From: Vibrio sp. BS-M-Sm-2
Lineage (GTDB): Bacteria; Pseudomonadota; Gammaproteobacteria; Enterobacterales; Vibrionaceae
Assembly (NCBI RefSeq): GCF_041504345.1
Contig: NZ_CP167894.1
Coordinates: forward strand, 124,001 to 188,000
DNA: 64,000 nucleotides
Reading direction: 5' to 3'
Of the stretch, positions 34,400 through 44,400 are shown piece by piece. The notes below the pieces were generated by a model, which was given only the letters and a program-made list of their open reading frames with translations, was not told the DNA's origin and ran no database searches. Made by a program: the position numbers and the translations under genes. Position 1 is the stretch's first letter; every line of letters begins with the position of its first letter.

Positions 34400-35820
34400 A
34401 TAATCTGAAATTGCGGTTATTGTCCATCTTGAATGCAATGTGGCGCCAGCGCTACGTAATCGTACTGCCTATTCTAATTTTGCCTTTAGTAGGCTTTGGG
34501 GTCAGTAAATTAGCCCCGACCAAGTATGACGCGCATACCAGTATGTTGATTCAAGAAACGGCCAAAATGAATCCATTTTTGGAAGACCTTGCCGTTTCAA
34601 CCATGCTTAAAGACCGACTCAACGCATTAAGAACACTGCTTCACAGTCGACATGTTCTTTATTCTGTGGCTGACGAACTGCAATTGACCAGGTCAGATAT
34701 GTCAGAGTTAGAAAAAGAAGAGATTATCACTGACTTATCGCAACGTTTATCTGTGATTCAGCTTGGAAAAGACTTTTTGAAGATCAGTTTAACCTCTCAT
34801 ACTCCAGTTGGTATGGAACAAACCCTTCGCTCGGTTAGTGAGCATTTCATTGAGCAATTGTTGGCGCCTGAGCGTTCTTCGATTGAAGACTCAAGTAACT
34901 TTTTGAAAATTCACATCGATAAACGTCATATCGATCTTGAAAAAGCAGAAGAAGCATTGGCTTTATACATGAACGAAAACATGCAATCGACACCAGAAGT
35001 ACAAAGCCAAAGTCTAAACCGCTTAGCATCACTCAAACAGAATCTCGCTGAAAAAGAGGCTGAATTATCCGGTGTCGAAAAAAGCTTAGGGTCTATCGAT
35101 CAACAGCTTTCTAAAACCAACCCAGTAATAGGTCGAATAGAAGACCAAATCATAGACATTCGTAGTGAATTGACATTACTGCAAGCAAAATACACAAATA
35201 AACACAGTGCTGTACAGGCTAAAGTTCGCGAATTAGACAGGCTTGAGAAAGAGAGAACGACTTTATTAGAAGTGACGCAACCTGCCATGAACAGCGACCA
35301 ACTTTGGGACATCGCGAGTAGCGCTACACTGAACAAACTATCCAATACTCAACCACTTTTGGTCACCCAGCTACATAGTCTACAGCTGGTTCGTGCTCGC
35401 TTTGAATCGTTAACGGAAGAGACAAAAAGCCTTCGTACTATGATCTTTGAGTTAGAACACAAAGCCAATAACTTCGGTGAAAATGCAAAAGAGATGTATC
35501 GTCTTAAACGACAAGTTGAAATCAAGCGCCAACTATACGATGAACTGACTGAGCGTTATGAAATGGCTCAATTAACGGGCTCATTGGGCGTGTTCGAACA
35601 AAACAAGCGTGTAAAGATTATCGATTTGCCCTTCACTCCGAGTATGAAATCAAACATGCCTACATTTATCTTCCTTCTGGCTGGATTCGCTGCAGGTATA
35701 GGATTGGGGATTGGCTTAGCTATAGTGTTTGAGCTGTTCGATTCTTCAATCAAGCGCAAAGACGAAATTGAAGATATCTTGGGTGTCCCGGTGATAACAG
35801 TGATCCCTAAAATGAGTTAA
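34396..35820 (+). CDS. sypO: Chain-length determinant (Wzz-like) protein SypO
   Basis: A 474-residue polysaccharide co-polymerase with membrane segments near residues 20-38 and 420-445 and a long coiled-coil periplasmic middle (about 150-390). It lacks a cytoplasmic kinase domain, so SypD would be its separate partner. The segment before the second membrane helix (VKIIDLPFTPSMKSNMP) has the Pro-rich form usual in Wzz proteins. The ATG at 34396 overlaps the sypN stop as ATGA and follows CTGGAG; an earlier TTG at 34378 is rejected. It sets polymer length together with the polymerase SypL. Confidence 0.86.
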   Translation: MNNLKLRLLSILNAMWRQRYVIVLPILILPLVGFGVSKLAPTKYDAHTSMLIQETAKMNPFLEDLAVSTMLKDRLNALRTLLHSRHVLYSVADELQLTRSDMSELEKEEIITDLSQRLSVIQLGKDFLKISLTSHTPVGMEQTLRSVSEHFIEQLLAPERSSIEDSSNFLKIHIDKRHIDLEKAEEALALYMNENMQSTPEVQSQSLNRLASLKQNLAEKEAELSGVEKSLGSIDQQLSKTNPVIGRIEDQIIDIRSELTLLQAKYTNKHSAVQAKVRELDRLEKERTTLLEVTQPAMNSDQLWDIASSATLNKLSNTQPLLVTQLHSLQLVRARFESLTEETKSLRTMIFELEHKANNFGENAKEMYRLKRQVEIKRQLYDELTERYEMAQLTGSLGVFEQNKRVKIIDLPFTPSMKSNMPTFIFLLAGFAAGIGLGIGLAIVFELFDSSIKRKDEIEDILGVPVITVIPKMS

Positions 35821-36015
35821 TCAGCCTTTAAAGTAAGACTCTTGCTTAGGTTTACTTCCTAACAACAAACGCTAACACTCGCTTGGCATTTTTCTTTTCT
35901 AAAGCTCAGTTACTTCTTGAAATCGGGCCAAACCTGCTCGTTATATGCCATCAATTCTCGATTGTTATTTCCATTTTTATTTTTCCAATACCTATTCATT
36001 CATATTTTGTTTTGA

Positions 36016-36030
36016 TTCCCATTTTGAGAA
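36016..36030. promoter_or_regulatory. SypG-type enhancer palindrome upstream of sypP
   Basis: TTCCCATTTTGAGAA; its reverse complement begins TTCTCAAAATGGGAA, matching TTCTCA-N3-TGAGAA with one change. It lies 59 bp before the -24 element. The rest of the 375-bp gap (35821-36195) is AT-rich and otherwise empty. Confidence 0.65.
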
Positions 36031-36088
36031 ATCAAATACACAGATCACAAAATCAAACTAAGCCATTGATAAATAGTGCATATTTAAT

Positions 36089-36104
36089 TGGCACGACTCC
36101 TGCT
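36089..36104 (+). promoter_or_regulatory. Sigma54 (-24/-12) promoter of sypP
   Basis: TGGCAC-GACTC-CTGCT keeps the full -24 element and the GC at -12 with exact spacing. The predicted start is near 36116, 80 bp before sypP. Confidence 0.8.
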
Positions 36105-36195
36105 ATCTAACTGTGTAGATAAGCGCTTTAACCGAATAGCTTAAAGCGAGGCGTCAGAAAGGAAAAAGAATAGTAACTAAGGCAGGGACCAAATT

Positions 36196-37296
36196 ATGAA
36201 TAACCAGTTAACGAAGCATGGCAAAAAGATCATACACGTTGTTCAGCACCTTGCTCCAGGAGGCTTAGAAACTTTGACGTTAGATTTGTTGCGCCTCGCT
36301 AAACCAACAGACCAAGTGTTGATCGTGAGTTTAGAAGGCACAAAACAAGAGTCGATAAACAACTGGCCTAAATTGGAACAGTACAAAAATCAAATCGTCT
36401 TCTTAGATAAAGCTCCAGGCGTACAATTCAATATCATCATCAAACTGATTAAAGCATTTAATGGGATTCGACCTGATGTGGTTCATACCCACCACATTGG
36501 CCCTCTACTTTATGCAGGCTATGCAGCTCGCATTACCGGAGTTCCAACTCGAATTCATACTGAACATGATGCTTGGCATTTAAAGAATACCAAACGTCGT
36601 CGCTTACAAGCACTAGCGCTAAAGGCTGCCCAACCAACATTGGTTGCCGATGCAACACGTGTTTACAATCAACTGCGTTGTGCCTTTTCGTATAAGAACA
36701 TCATCACAATTAAAAACGGTGTGGATTGTGAGAGGTTCAAACCGATGTCAAAAGCAGACGCGAGAGCAAAGCTCAACCTGCCTACTGACAAACACATCGT
36801 AGGTTGTGCTGGGCGTTTAGAGCATGTGAAAGGTCAAGACCAACTGATTAAGGCACTTTCCCTACTTCCGACTAACACCGTTGTCGTATTGGCTGGTGAT
36901 GGTTCAAAACGCGTTCAACTGGAACAGCTTACTCACCGTTTGAATCTTAGTGATCGTGTGATCTTCCTAGGGCTAGTTGAGGACATGACCTCCTTTTACG
37001 GCGCATTAGATACTTTCTGCCTACCTTCTCGTCACGAAGGGTTACCACTTTCAACACTAGAAGCCCAAGCGTGCAATATTCCTACCGTCGCGATGAACGT
37101 CGGTGCTGTCGATGAAACCATATGCCCACTCAGTGGCACGCTCGTTCAAAGTGGCAGCGTTGCGGGATTAGCAAGTGCGCTATTAGAAAAACAAAATGAA
37201 CGCTTTTTGTCACCTCGTCGTTACGTACTCAACAACTTCGACATTGTAAAAATGGTTGCCTCTTATAATGACATCTCAAAAGGAGCTTACGCATGA
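36196..37296 (+). CDS. sypP: Glycosyltransferase (GT4-like) SypP
   Basis: A 366-residue GT-B fold glycosyltransferase. It has LAPGGLETLTLDLL near the N-terminus, the acceptor-side HTHHIGPLLYAGYAAR, VGCAGRLEHVKGQDQLI, and the nucleotide-sugar-binding SRHEGLPLSTLEAQA. It is the first gene of the sypPQR unit with its own sigma54 promoter. AGGGA precedes the ATG. The sypQ start overlaps its stop (ATGA). Sugar specificity unknown. Confidence 0.84.
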   Translation: MNNQLTKHGKKIIHVVQHLAPGGLETLTLDLLRLAKPTDQVLIVSLEGTKQESINNWPKLEQYKNQIVFLDKAPGVQFNIIIKLIKAFNGIRPDVVHTHHIGPLLYAGYAARITGVPTRIHTEHDAWHLKNTKRRRLQALALKAAQPTLVADATRVYNQLRCAFSYKNIITIKNGVDCERFKPMSKADARAKLNLPTDKHIVGCAGRLEHVKGQDQLIKALSLLPTNTVVVLAGDGSKRVQLEQLTHRLNLSDRVIFLGLVEDMTSFYGALDTFCLPSRHEGLPLSTLEAQACNIPTVAMNVGAVDETICPLSGTLVQSGSVAGLASALLEKQNERFLSPRRYVLNNFDIVKMVASYNDISKGAYA

Positions 37297-38480
37297 TCGA
37301 TTGGTTGCTAGCGGGACTTTGCTTATTTTCTGGTGCGTTGATTGTATACCATCACGCAGCCTACCCTCTATTGCTGCGTTGGTACGCTAAAAGCCACCCA
37401 GCGCGCCACGTTGAAGAGAGCCATCGTTGTTACAAAGACGAACAACAAGATTGCACACTACCAACCATTACCATTCTTGTTCCGGCATTTAATGAAGAGC
37501 AATGGATAGCGGACAAGGTTCGTAACCTTGCATCATTAGATTACCCAAAAAAGAAACTGCAAGTCATTATCGCTTGTGATGGTTGTACTGATAACACGGT
37601 GGAGATTGCACAAATGACCATTCAAGAAGCGATGTGCAGTGATATCCACTTTGAGATACATGACCACAAAGTAAATCGAGGTAAAGTCGCGACTCTCAAT
37701 GACGAAGTGACACAGATTGCCAGTGACATTACAGCACTAAGTGATGTATCAGCCCTTATTTCACTAGATGCATTACTTATTGCAGCTGCTCATTTTGAAA
37801 GTGACAAGGTCGGTGTAGTGAATGCAACTTATCAACTGTGCCCAACAAGAAACGAAGGAGAGAACACTTACTGGCAGTATCAAACCGCAGTTAAAGAGTC
37901 AGAGGCTTCATTAGGCTCTAGCTTAGGGTCTCATGGCGCATTCTACTTGTTCAGAACACATCTGTTTGAACCGCTTCCCCTAAACACCATCAACGATGAC
38001 TTCATACTGCCTATGAAAATTGTCAAACAAGGTTACGTCGCTGAATACGAAACCCAAATGGTGGCATTAGAGTTAGAAGAAGCAAACCTAGAAACAGACT
38101 TCAAAAGAAGACTCCGTATCTCAGCTGGCAACATGCAACAAGCGATTCGATTATTTGGCTTATTTAGCCCTAAATTCAAAGGTATCGCATTTGCCTTCTT
38201 CTCAGGGAAAGGGCTACGCCTACTGACCCCATATCTAATGATTGTGTGCTTAGTGTGCTCAATCTTACTTAGCCACTACCTGGTATTTAAGGGATTACTT
38301 TTGGCACAAATTTCCGTTTACACCATTGGCGTACTTGGCTGCATATTGCCAAAACGTTTAGTGAACAAACCTATTTCATTAATCTCATACTTGATTGTTG
38401 GACACTACGCCAACTTCATTGGTGGCATTCGTTACCTAGTTGGGCTAGAAAATTCACCTTGGACACGAGCGAATCATTGA
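37293..38480 (+). CDS. sypQ: Membrane glycosyltransferase family 2 protein SypQ
   Basis: A 395-residue processive-type GT2 enzyme with one membrane segment at the N-terminus (about 3-23) and three near the C-terminus (about 310-385). The catalytic domain shows TITILVPAFNEEQWI, IACDGCTDNT (donor-binding Asp), a LSDVSALIS segment at the position of the DxD-like motif, INDDFILPMKIV (the acidic base region), and RRLRISAGNMQQ in place of the usual QxxRW. It would add or polymerise sugars at the membrane. Start overlaps the sypP stop. Confidence 0.84.
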   Translation: MIDWLLAGLCLFSGALIVYHHAAYPLLLRWYAKSHPARHVEESHRCYKDEQQDCTLPTITILVPAFNEEQWIADKVRNLASLDYPKKKLQVIIACDGCTDNTVEIAQMTIQEAMCSDIHFEIHDHKVNRGKVATLNDEVTQIASDITALSDVSALISLDALLIAAAHFESDKVGVVNATYQLCPTRNEGENTYWQYQTAVKESEASLGSSLGSHGAFYLFRTHLFEPLPLNTINDDFILPMKIVKQGYVAEYETQMVALELEEANLETDFKRRLRISAGNMQQAIRLFGLFSPKFKGIAFAFFSGKGLRLLTPYLMIVCLVCSILLSHYLVFKGLLLAQISVYTIGVLGCILPKRLVNKPISLISYLIVGHYANFIGGIRYLVGLENSPWTRANH

Positions 38481-38489
38481 GGACTTATT

Positions 38490-39149
38490 ATGATGAACAT
38501 TGAACAGCTATCTAACCAAAAGCTATACCAATACAAAATCTCAAGAGCTAAACGTACGTTCGATTTCGTAAGTGCTCTGTTAGCTCTAATTCTATTGGCG
38601 CCTGTATTTCCTCTAATTGCGATGGCGATTTCACTCACGTCTCGTGGTCCTATTTTCTACCGCCAACTTCGCGTTGGTAAATCAACACCACAGAAAATGG
38701 AACTATTTGAAATCATGAAGTTTCGTAGCATGTACGAAGACGCAGAAACTCGCTCAGGTGCAGTTTGGGCAACCGCGAATGACCCACGAATCACACCGGT
38801 TGGTCGATTCTTGAGAAAGACTCGTCTCGATGAACTTCCACAACTGTTTAATGTATTAAAAGGTGAAATGTCTCTTATTGGTCCACGCCCTGAGCGCCCT
38901 ACTTTTTACACCAAACTAGAGAACGAAATCCCTTACTTTGCGGACCGCACTTATGGCGTAATGCCCGGTATTACAGGGCTTGCACAAGTGAACCAAGGTT
39001 ATGACACCTGCATCGATGATGTACGTCGTAAAGTAGGTTTTGATCACAGCTACGCACTGAGTCTATGTTCTATGAAATCTTGGATTGCCGCTGACCTCGC
39101 CATCATTTCTAAAACTATCATCGTAATGGTCGACGGACGAGGCCGCTAA
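38490..39149 (+). CDS. sypR: Undecaprenyl-phosphate sugar phosphotransferase SypR (initiating transferase)
   Basis: A 219-residue bacterial sugar transferase (WcaJ/WbaP C-terminal type) that starts the repeat unit by moving a sugar-1-phosphate to undecaprenyl phosphate. It has one membrane hairpin (about 24-48), then FRQLR-like contacts (FYRQLRVGKS), RSMYEDAE, and the conserved RKTRLDELPQLFNVLKGEM and SLIGPRPERP motifs. GAGGA lies 7 nt before the ATG at 38490; the second ATG at 38493 is also possible. Last gene of the locus; a terminator-like structure follows. Confidence 0.88.
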   Translation: MMNIEQLSNQKLYQYKISRAKRTFDFVSALLALILLAPVFPLIAMAISLTSRGPIFYRQLRVGKSTPQKMELFEIMKFRSMYEDAETRSGAVWATANDPRITPVGRFLRKTRLDELPQLFNVLKGEMSLIGPRPERPTFYTKLENEIPYFADRTYGVMPGITGLAQVNQGYDTCIDDVRRKVGFDHSYALSLCSMKSWIAADLAIISKTIIVMVDGRGR

Positions 39150-39222
39150 AAAATATGGTCTAAGGTGAAATTACAATCAATCTCGTCCAAGGTGATAAAT
39201 AGAGCAGTCTGTCCACTGTGAA

Positions 39223-39263
39223 CAAAAAGCCAGCTTTGATAATAAATTATCGGCCGGCTTTTC
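39223..39263 (+). terminator. Terminator after the syp locus
   Basis: AAAAAGCC ... GGCTTTT stem with an inner GATAAT-AA-ATTATC pairing, followed by TTTT, 75 bp after sypR. It closes the polysaccharide locus. Confidence 0.75.
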
Positions 39264-39364
39264 TCTGTTTAATAACAAGCCAACTAAAAGAACGCTTCGA
39301 TTTTAAAATCCAATTGATATACGATGCCAACATACTGTTCTAAAAACGATTAAATGCCGTTGTT

Positions 39365-40243
39365 ATGAAAATCGAAGATCTTAAGCTGTTCACCACCGTT
39401 GTCGAGCTAGGTAGTTTCACTGCTGCAGCCAATGCTCTTGACCTTCCGCGAGCTAACGTTAGCCGTAGAATTAACGACCTTGAGAAGTCTCTCGGCATTC
39501 AATTATTCTTTAGAACGACTCGAAGCCTTTCCTTAACTAAAGCTGGCGAGCTCTATTACAAAGAACTGCTCAATGCATTAAGAGCACTCGACAAAGCAAA
39601 CCATATTGCTTCCAACCTATCAGAAGTTGCACACGGACAAGTGAAAATAGGCCTGCTGCCTGAAACCAGCGACATCATGCAATCAACTCTATTTAAATTT
39701 CAAGATATGTACCCTAAGGTTGAGCTAGATATTCGCAATATTAGCAACGGTTTTGTCGACATGTACCGCCAAGGATTAGACCTAGCCATGCATGGCGGCA
39801 CATTGAGTGACGCTAACGTAGTTGCACGTAAAGTCATGGATCTCCAACGTATTTTTGTCGCAAGTCCTGAATTTTTAGAGAAAGAAGGCAAGCCTTCAAG
39901 CTTAAGAGAACTCGCCAATTACCCATTTGTTTGCTTTAGATGGCCAAGTGGTGACATCGACAAGCGATGGGACATCAAAGATCACATCATCAAGGTCGAA
40001 CCTTCGGTGGTGAGTGACAGCATAGGCTTCGTAATCGGCGGTGTAACACGTCACAGAGGTATAGCATTACTGCCAGAACTCTTGGTACGACAACAACTCA
40101 AAGGTGGGGCCTTAATCAACCTATTCCCTAACGAGGAGCTTCAAAAAGAAGAAGCATGGCTACTCTACCCTCAACGCAAAGCGTTAAGTCACTCCGCTCA
40201 ACTTTTGATTGATTTTCTATTACAAGAGCTTCCAAATCTATAG
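39365..40243 (+). CDS. LysR-family transcriptional regulator
   Basis: A 292-residue LysR-type regulator. The N-terminal winged helix-turn-helix (residues 1-60) reads LKLFTTVVELGSFTAAANAL with RANVSRRINDLEKSLGIQLFFRTTR; the rest is the effector-binding domain. It lies 100 bp upstream of the RND efflux genes in the same direction, so it may control them, though LysR regulators more often diverge from their targets. It belongs to the large CrgA/YafC-like branch; effector unknown. Confidence 0.88.
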   Translation: MKIEDLKLFTTVVELGSFTAAANALDLPRANVSRRINDLEKSLGIQLFFRTTRSLSLTKAGELYYKELLNALRALDKANHIASNLSEVAHGQVKIGLLPETSDIMQSTLFKFQDMYPKVELDIRNISNGFVDMYRQGLDLAMHGGTLSDANVVARKVMDLQRIFVASPEFLEKEGKPSSLRELANYPFVCFRWPSGDIDKRWDIKDHIIKVEPSVVSDSIGFVIGGVTRHRGIALLPELLVRQQLKGGALINLFPNEELQKEEAWLLYPQRKALSHSAQLLIDFLLQELPNL

Positions 40244-40342
40244 CTATTGTAATGAATATTATGACAGTGTTTCGCGAATAGACTAGATTATCTAAACCTA
40301 AGTGAAAGATAGAATTACTCCATAAATTGACAGGAGTAATCC

Positions 40343-41458
40343 ATGAAGCCTATTTCTCAACGTTCGTCTATCTTTGAACAGACACCTATCCTTAAACATA
40401 CGGTCATCGCACTAAGCCTGATCCCTCTTTTTGGCTGTAATGACTCTGAGGCGACGCTCCCTCAGAAGCAAACGCGACCAATTCAAGTTATTCAACTTGA
40501 GCCTCTTTCTCATCAGATCGAAAAATCCTTCACGGGTAAATTGCAATCATCAGAAACAGCAGGAGTGGCGTTTCGCGTACCTGGTACTATTCAAAATGTG
40601 ATGGTCTCGGTTGGCGATCCAGTAAAGAAAGGCCAGCCGTTGGCACAACTCGACCCGCATGATTACCAAGTGGCGTTGGAAGAGTTACAAGCTCGTTCTC
40701 TTGAAGCAAAATCTGCACACAAGCTGGCTAAGACTGAGCTCGCTCGAGTGAAACAAGCGATTGATGACAACGCGATTGCCGATGTTAATCTGGATCGTGC
40801 TATCAGCGGCTATGAAAGAAGTGAAGCCGCGGTTAAAGTGGTTGAACAAAACATACGCCGCGCAAAAGATTCGATTCGTTATACACAACTGCTCGCCCCT
40901 TTTGACGGCGTGGTAGCTGCATCTAACTTCGAACAGTTCGAACAAGTCCTGCCGGGTTTTTCAGTTTTCACCATCCACAACCCCGATCAACTTGAAGTTA
41001 AAATCCAAGTCCCAGAAAACCTAATTCATAAATTCCAACCGAATCAGACCGCTGGTATCAACTGGTACGGCTCAGAGGAAAAATTGATTGGGTACGCGAC
41101 TGAAATTGCAACGTCACCTCATCCTATTAAGCAAACCTACGCGGTTACTTACCATCTGGAGTCACGCGACAAATCTGTGTTGCCGGGCAAAGCCGTAACA
41201 CTCACGACTCAACTTGGCGAACCAACCAATAATTTCTGCTTACCGTATTCAGCGATCGTGAATCCATCGGGTATCGAGCAAGTGTTCACTATTCAAAATG
41301 AACAAGCTCATGGCGTAACTGTGGACGTGGTTTCGATGTCCCAAAATACCGTATGCGTTGAATCAACGCTCAACGATGGCGATTTCGTCGTGGTGAGTGG
41401 TGCTCAGTACGTCATGGAAGGCCAACACTTCTCCGATATTCAAGTTAAGAGTCTGTAG
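40343..41458 (+). CDS. RND efflux system, periplasmic adaptor (membrane fusion) lipoprotein
   Basis: A 371-residue periplasmic adaptor with a lipoprotein-type signal (SLIPLFGC, Cys at about residue 32). It has the biotinyl-lipoyl halves (VSVGDPVKKGQPLAQLDPHDY and APFDGVVAASNFEQFEQV) around a coiled-coil hairpin (about 105-165), then beta-barrel and membrane-proximal domains. It links the RND pump to its outer-membrane channel. AGGAGTAATCC precedes the ATG. The pump gene follows 8 bp later. Confidence 0.9.
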   Translation: MKPISQRSSIFEQTPILKHTVIALSLIPLFGCNDSEATLPQKQTRPIQVIQLEPLSHQIEKSFTGKLQSSETAGVAFRVPGTIQNVMVSVGDPVKKGQPLAQLDPHDYQVALEELQARSLEAKSAHKLAKTELARVKQAIDDNAIADVNLDRAISGYERSEAAVKVVEQNIRRAKDSIRYTQLLAPFDGVVAASNFEQFEQVLPGFSVFTIHNPDQLEVKIQVPENLIHKFQPNQTAGINWYGSEEKLIGYATEIATSPHPIKQTYAVTYHLESRDKSVLPGKAVTLTTQLGEPTNNFCLPYSAIVNPSGIEQVFTIQNEQAHGVTVDVVSMSQNTVCVESTLNDGDFVVVSGAQYVMEGQHFSDIQVKSL

Positions 41459-41465
41459 GTAAATC

Positions 41466-44400
41466 ATGATGAATCTAGCTGATTTTGCGATCAAACAACG
41501 CACCTTCATCCTGTTTTTCACTGCATTGAGTGTTATCGCAGGCCTGTTTTCTTACTTTGATCTTGGCAAGCTCGAAGATCCAAGCTTTACCATCAAAACG
41601 GCCGTCGTAGTAACGCTCTACCCCGGTGCTTCTGCGGAAGAAGTGGAACAGCAAGTTACTGATACCGTCGAAACTAAACTGCAAGAGATGGGATCATTAA
41701 ACCGACTTCGTTCACTCTCTCGCCCTGGCATGTCGATGGTGTTTGTCGACCTCAAAGAGTCTCTTAATTCAAAGGCACTTCCTCAAGAGTGGGACTTATT
41801 GCGCCGCAAAGTATCTGACATGAAGCTGTTATTGCCTTCGACTGCGCAGATCAGTGTCGTACAAGACGAGTTCTCTGAAGTCTACGGCATGCTTTTCTCT
41901 ATCCACAGTAAGGATGCCTCGCCTGCTGAATTAAGACGTTACGCAGAAGAGTTGCAACGTCGAATTAAAACCGTCGATGGTATTAAGAAGATCGAATTAC
42001 ACGGTGTTCAACCACGCGTTGTTCATATCGACATCCCAGATGAAAGGTTGGCGCAATACGGCCTATCCATCACACAAGTTTGGTCGCAGCTGAATACGCA
42101 AAACATGGCCTTTGATGCCGGTAAGTTTTCAGCAGGAACTGAGCGAATCCGAGTTCAACAGTCGAGTGAGTTTGGTTCATTAGACGACATCAAAAATCTG
42201 ATGATCAAAGGCGGTGTGAGTGAGTTAGGCACCAGCTTAATCCGCTTAGGCGATATTGCAGACGTAACAATGGGCTACCAAGAGCCAATGATGACAGAGA
42301 ACCGCTTCAACGGCGTGCCTGCAGTCACATTAGCGATGAGCCCAGTCACCGGAGTCAACGTGGTATCACTTGGCGATGAAATCAATCAGATCGTCAGCGA
42401 TTTTCAATCGACCCTGCCGTTAGGTGTTGATATTGCGACAGTTGCTAACCAGCCGGAAGAAGTTCAGAAATCGATCGACAACTTCGTAAGCAACTTGCTA
42501 GAAAGTGTCGCGATTGTATTCATCGTCCTATCGATATTCATGGGACTAAAAAGCGCAACCATTGTCGGCTCAAGCTTGTTGCTGACTATCTTGCTGACGC
42601 TTATCTACATGAACATCGCGTCAATTGATTTACACCGAGTTTCGCTAGGTACCTTCATTCTTGCGCTTGGCATGTTGGTGGATAACGCCATTGTCATCAC
42701 CGATATGATGATTGTGAAAATCAACAAAGGCGTCGACCGAACCAAAGCTGCAATTGATTCTGTTAAAGAGACCGCTACACCACTCTTTGGCGCGACAGTC
42801 ATTGCTATCATGGGTGCGAGCCCTGTTATCTTTTCAAAAACCGATGCCGCTGAGTTCGCAAGCTCAGTATTCCTAATTATCGCCTCTTCACTGTTGTTGT
42901 CATGGTTTGTCGCAATGACGTTCACAGCTTTGATGTGTTGGTTCTTCATCAAGCCAGCTAAGCAAGCTGACAACACCAAAGTAAGCTTATATCGTAAGAG
43001 CGTAAACTGGACGGTAGATAATCCACTCAAAGCACTGACGGGGCTTATTCCGCTGATCTTGGTCACTGCATTGGCTATCCCGAATATTGCCGTTAACTTT
43101 ATTCCACAAGCCGACAGACCCATTCTGTTCTTAGATTACTGGCTGCCAAATGGCGCCAAGGTTGAACAGACCTCAGAAGACATGAAGCGTATCGAACAAT
43201 GGTTGTTAGAGCAGCCGGAAGTCGAGAGTATTTCAACGTACGTTGGTGCTGGCGCTCCTCGTTTCTCAGTGACCATTGAGCCAGAGCCGTTTGACTCAGC
43301 TTATGGTCAGATCTTGATTAACGCGACCGATTTCCCTTCACTCAGCCCGCTGATTGCGCGTGGCGACAAATGGTTAATGGAAGAGTATCCAAACGCCGAT
43401 CCTCGCTTTAGAAGCTTAAAGCTTGCGACTTCGGATAAATTCAGTGTTGAAGCGCGTTTTTCAGGCCCAGATATCGAGGTACTGCACGGCTTATCTGAAC
43501 AAGCGAAAGCGATCTTTGCTCGACACCCAGACACCAAGTACGTTCGTGACGACTGGCGTCAAAAGAGCAAAGTGCTAGAACCCGTCATCAACCAAGACAA
43601 GATGCGCCTTGCGGGTATTAACCGTGCCGACATTGCATTCGCGATGAAACGCGCGTCAGAAGGCATGCCGCTAGGTCGTATGAACTTAAACGACGAACTG
43701 GTGACGATTCAACTGCGTGGTACAGAAAGCTCTATTCAATCGCTAGAAACTTTGCCGGTACGTTCTTTATTGGGCATCCACAGCGTTCCACTAGGTCAAG
43801 TCATTGACGGGTTTGAGCTTACAAGCGAAGAGACCATGATTTGGCGTCGTGACCGAGTAAAAACCATCACTGCGCAAGCTGGCGTTGGTCGTTACACTAC
43901 TCCTGCAGCGGTAAGAAACTCCGTTAAAGAACAAATAGAATCCATTCACCTTCCACACGGTTACCACTTGGAATGGGGTGGCGAATATTACGACGAGCAT
44001 AAAGCGGTCAGCGATATTCTTAAACAGCTACCTAAAGCGATGTTGTTGATGATGATTATCTTAGTGGCGATGTTTAACGGCTTCAAACAGCCAGTGATCA
44101 TCTTCACCACCCTACCGCTTGCGGCGACGGGTGCAACATTCAGCTTATTGCTGTTGGATAAACCATTCGGCTTCATGGCGCTTATCGGCGCGGTAACCTT
44201 GACCGGTATGATCATCAAGAACGGCATCGTGTTGATGGACCAGATCGAGCTTGAACGTAAAGACGGTCGCTCACTGTCAGACGCAATTAAAGAAGCCACC
44301 GTGAACCGCACAATGGCGATTTCGATGGGTGCACTCACCACGGCACTTGGCATGATCCCGCTGCTCAGTGACCTGCTATTTGACCAGATGGCGGCAACCA

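Noticed and set aside
35883..36110. A 75-residue plus-strand ORF between sypO and sypP
   Set aside because: It is AT-rich, lacks a ribosome binding site and runs over the enhancer and sigma54 promoter of sypP.
42605..43123. A 172-residue minus-strand ORF inside the RND pump gene
   Set aside because: It is opposite to well conserved membrane helices of the pump and has no start signals.
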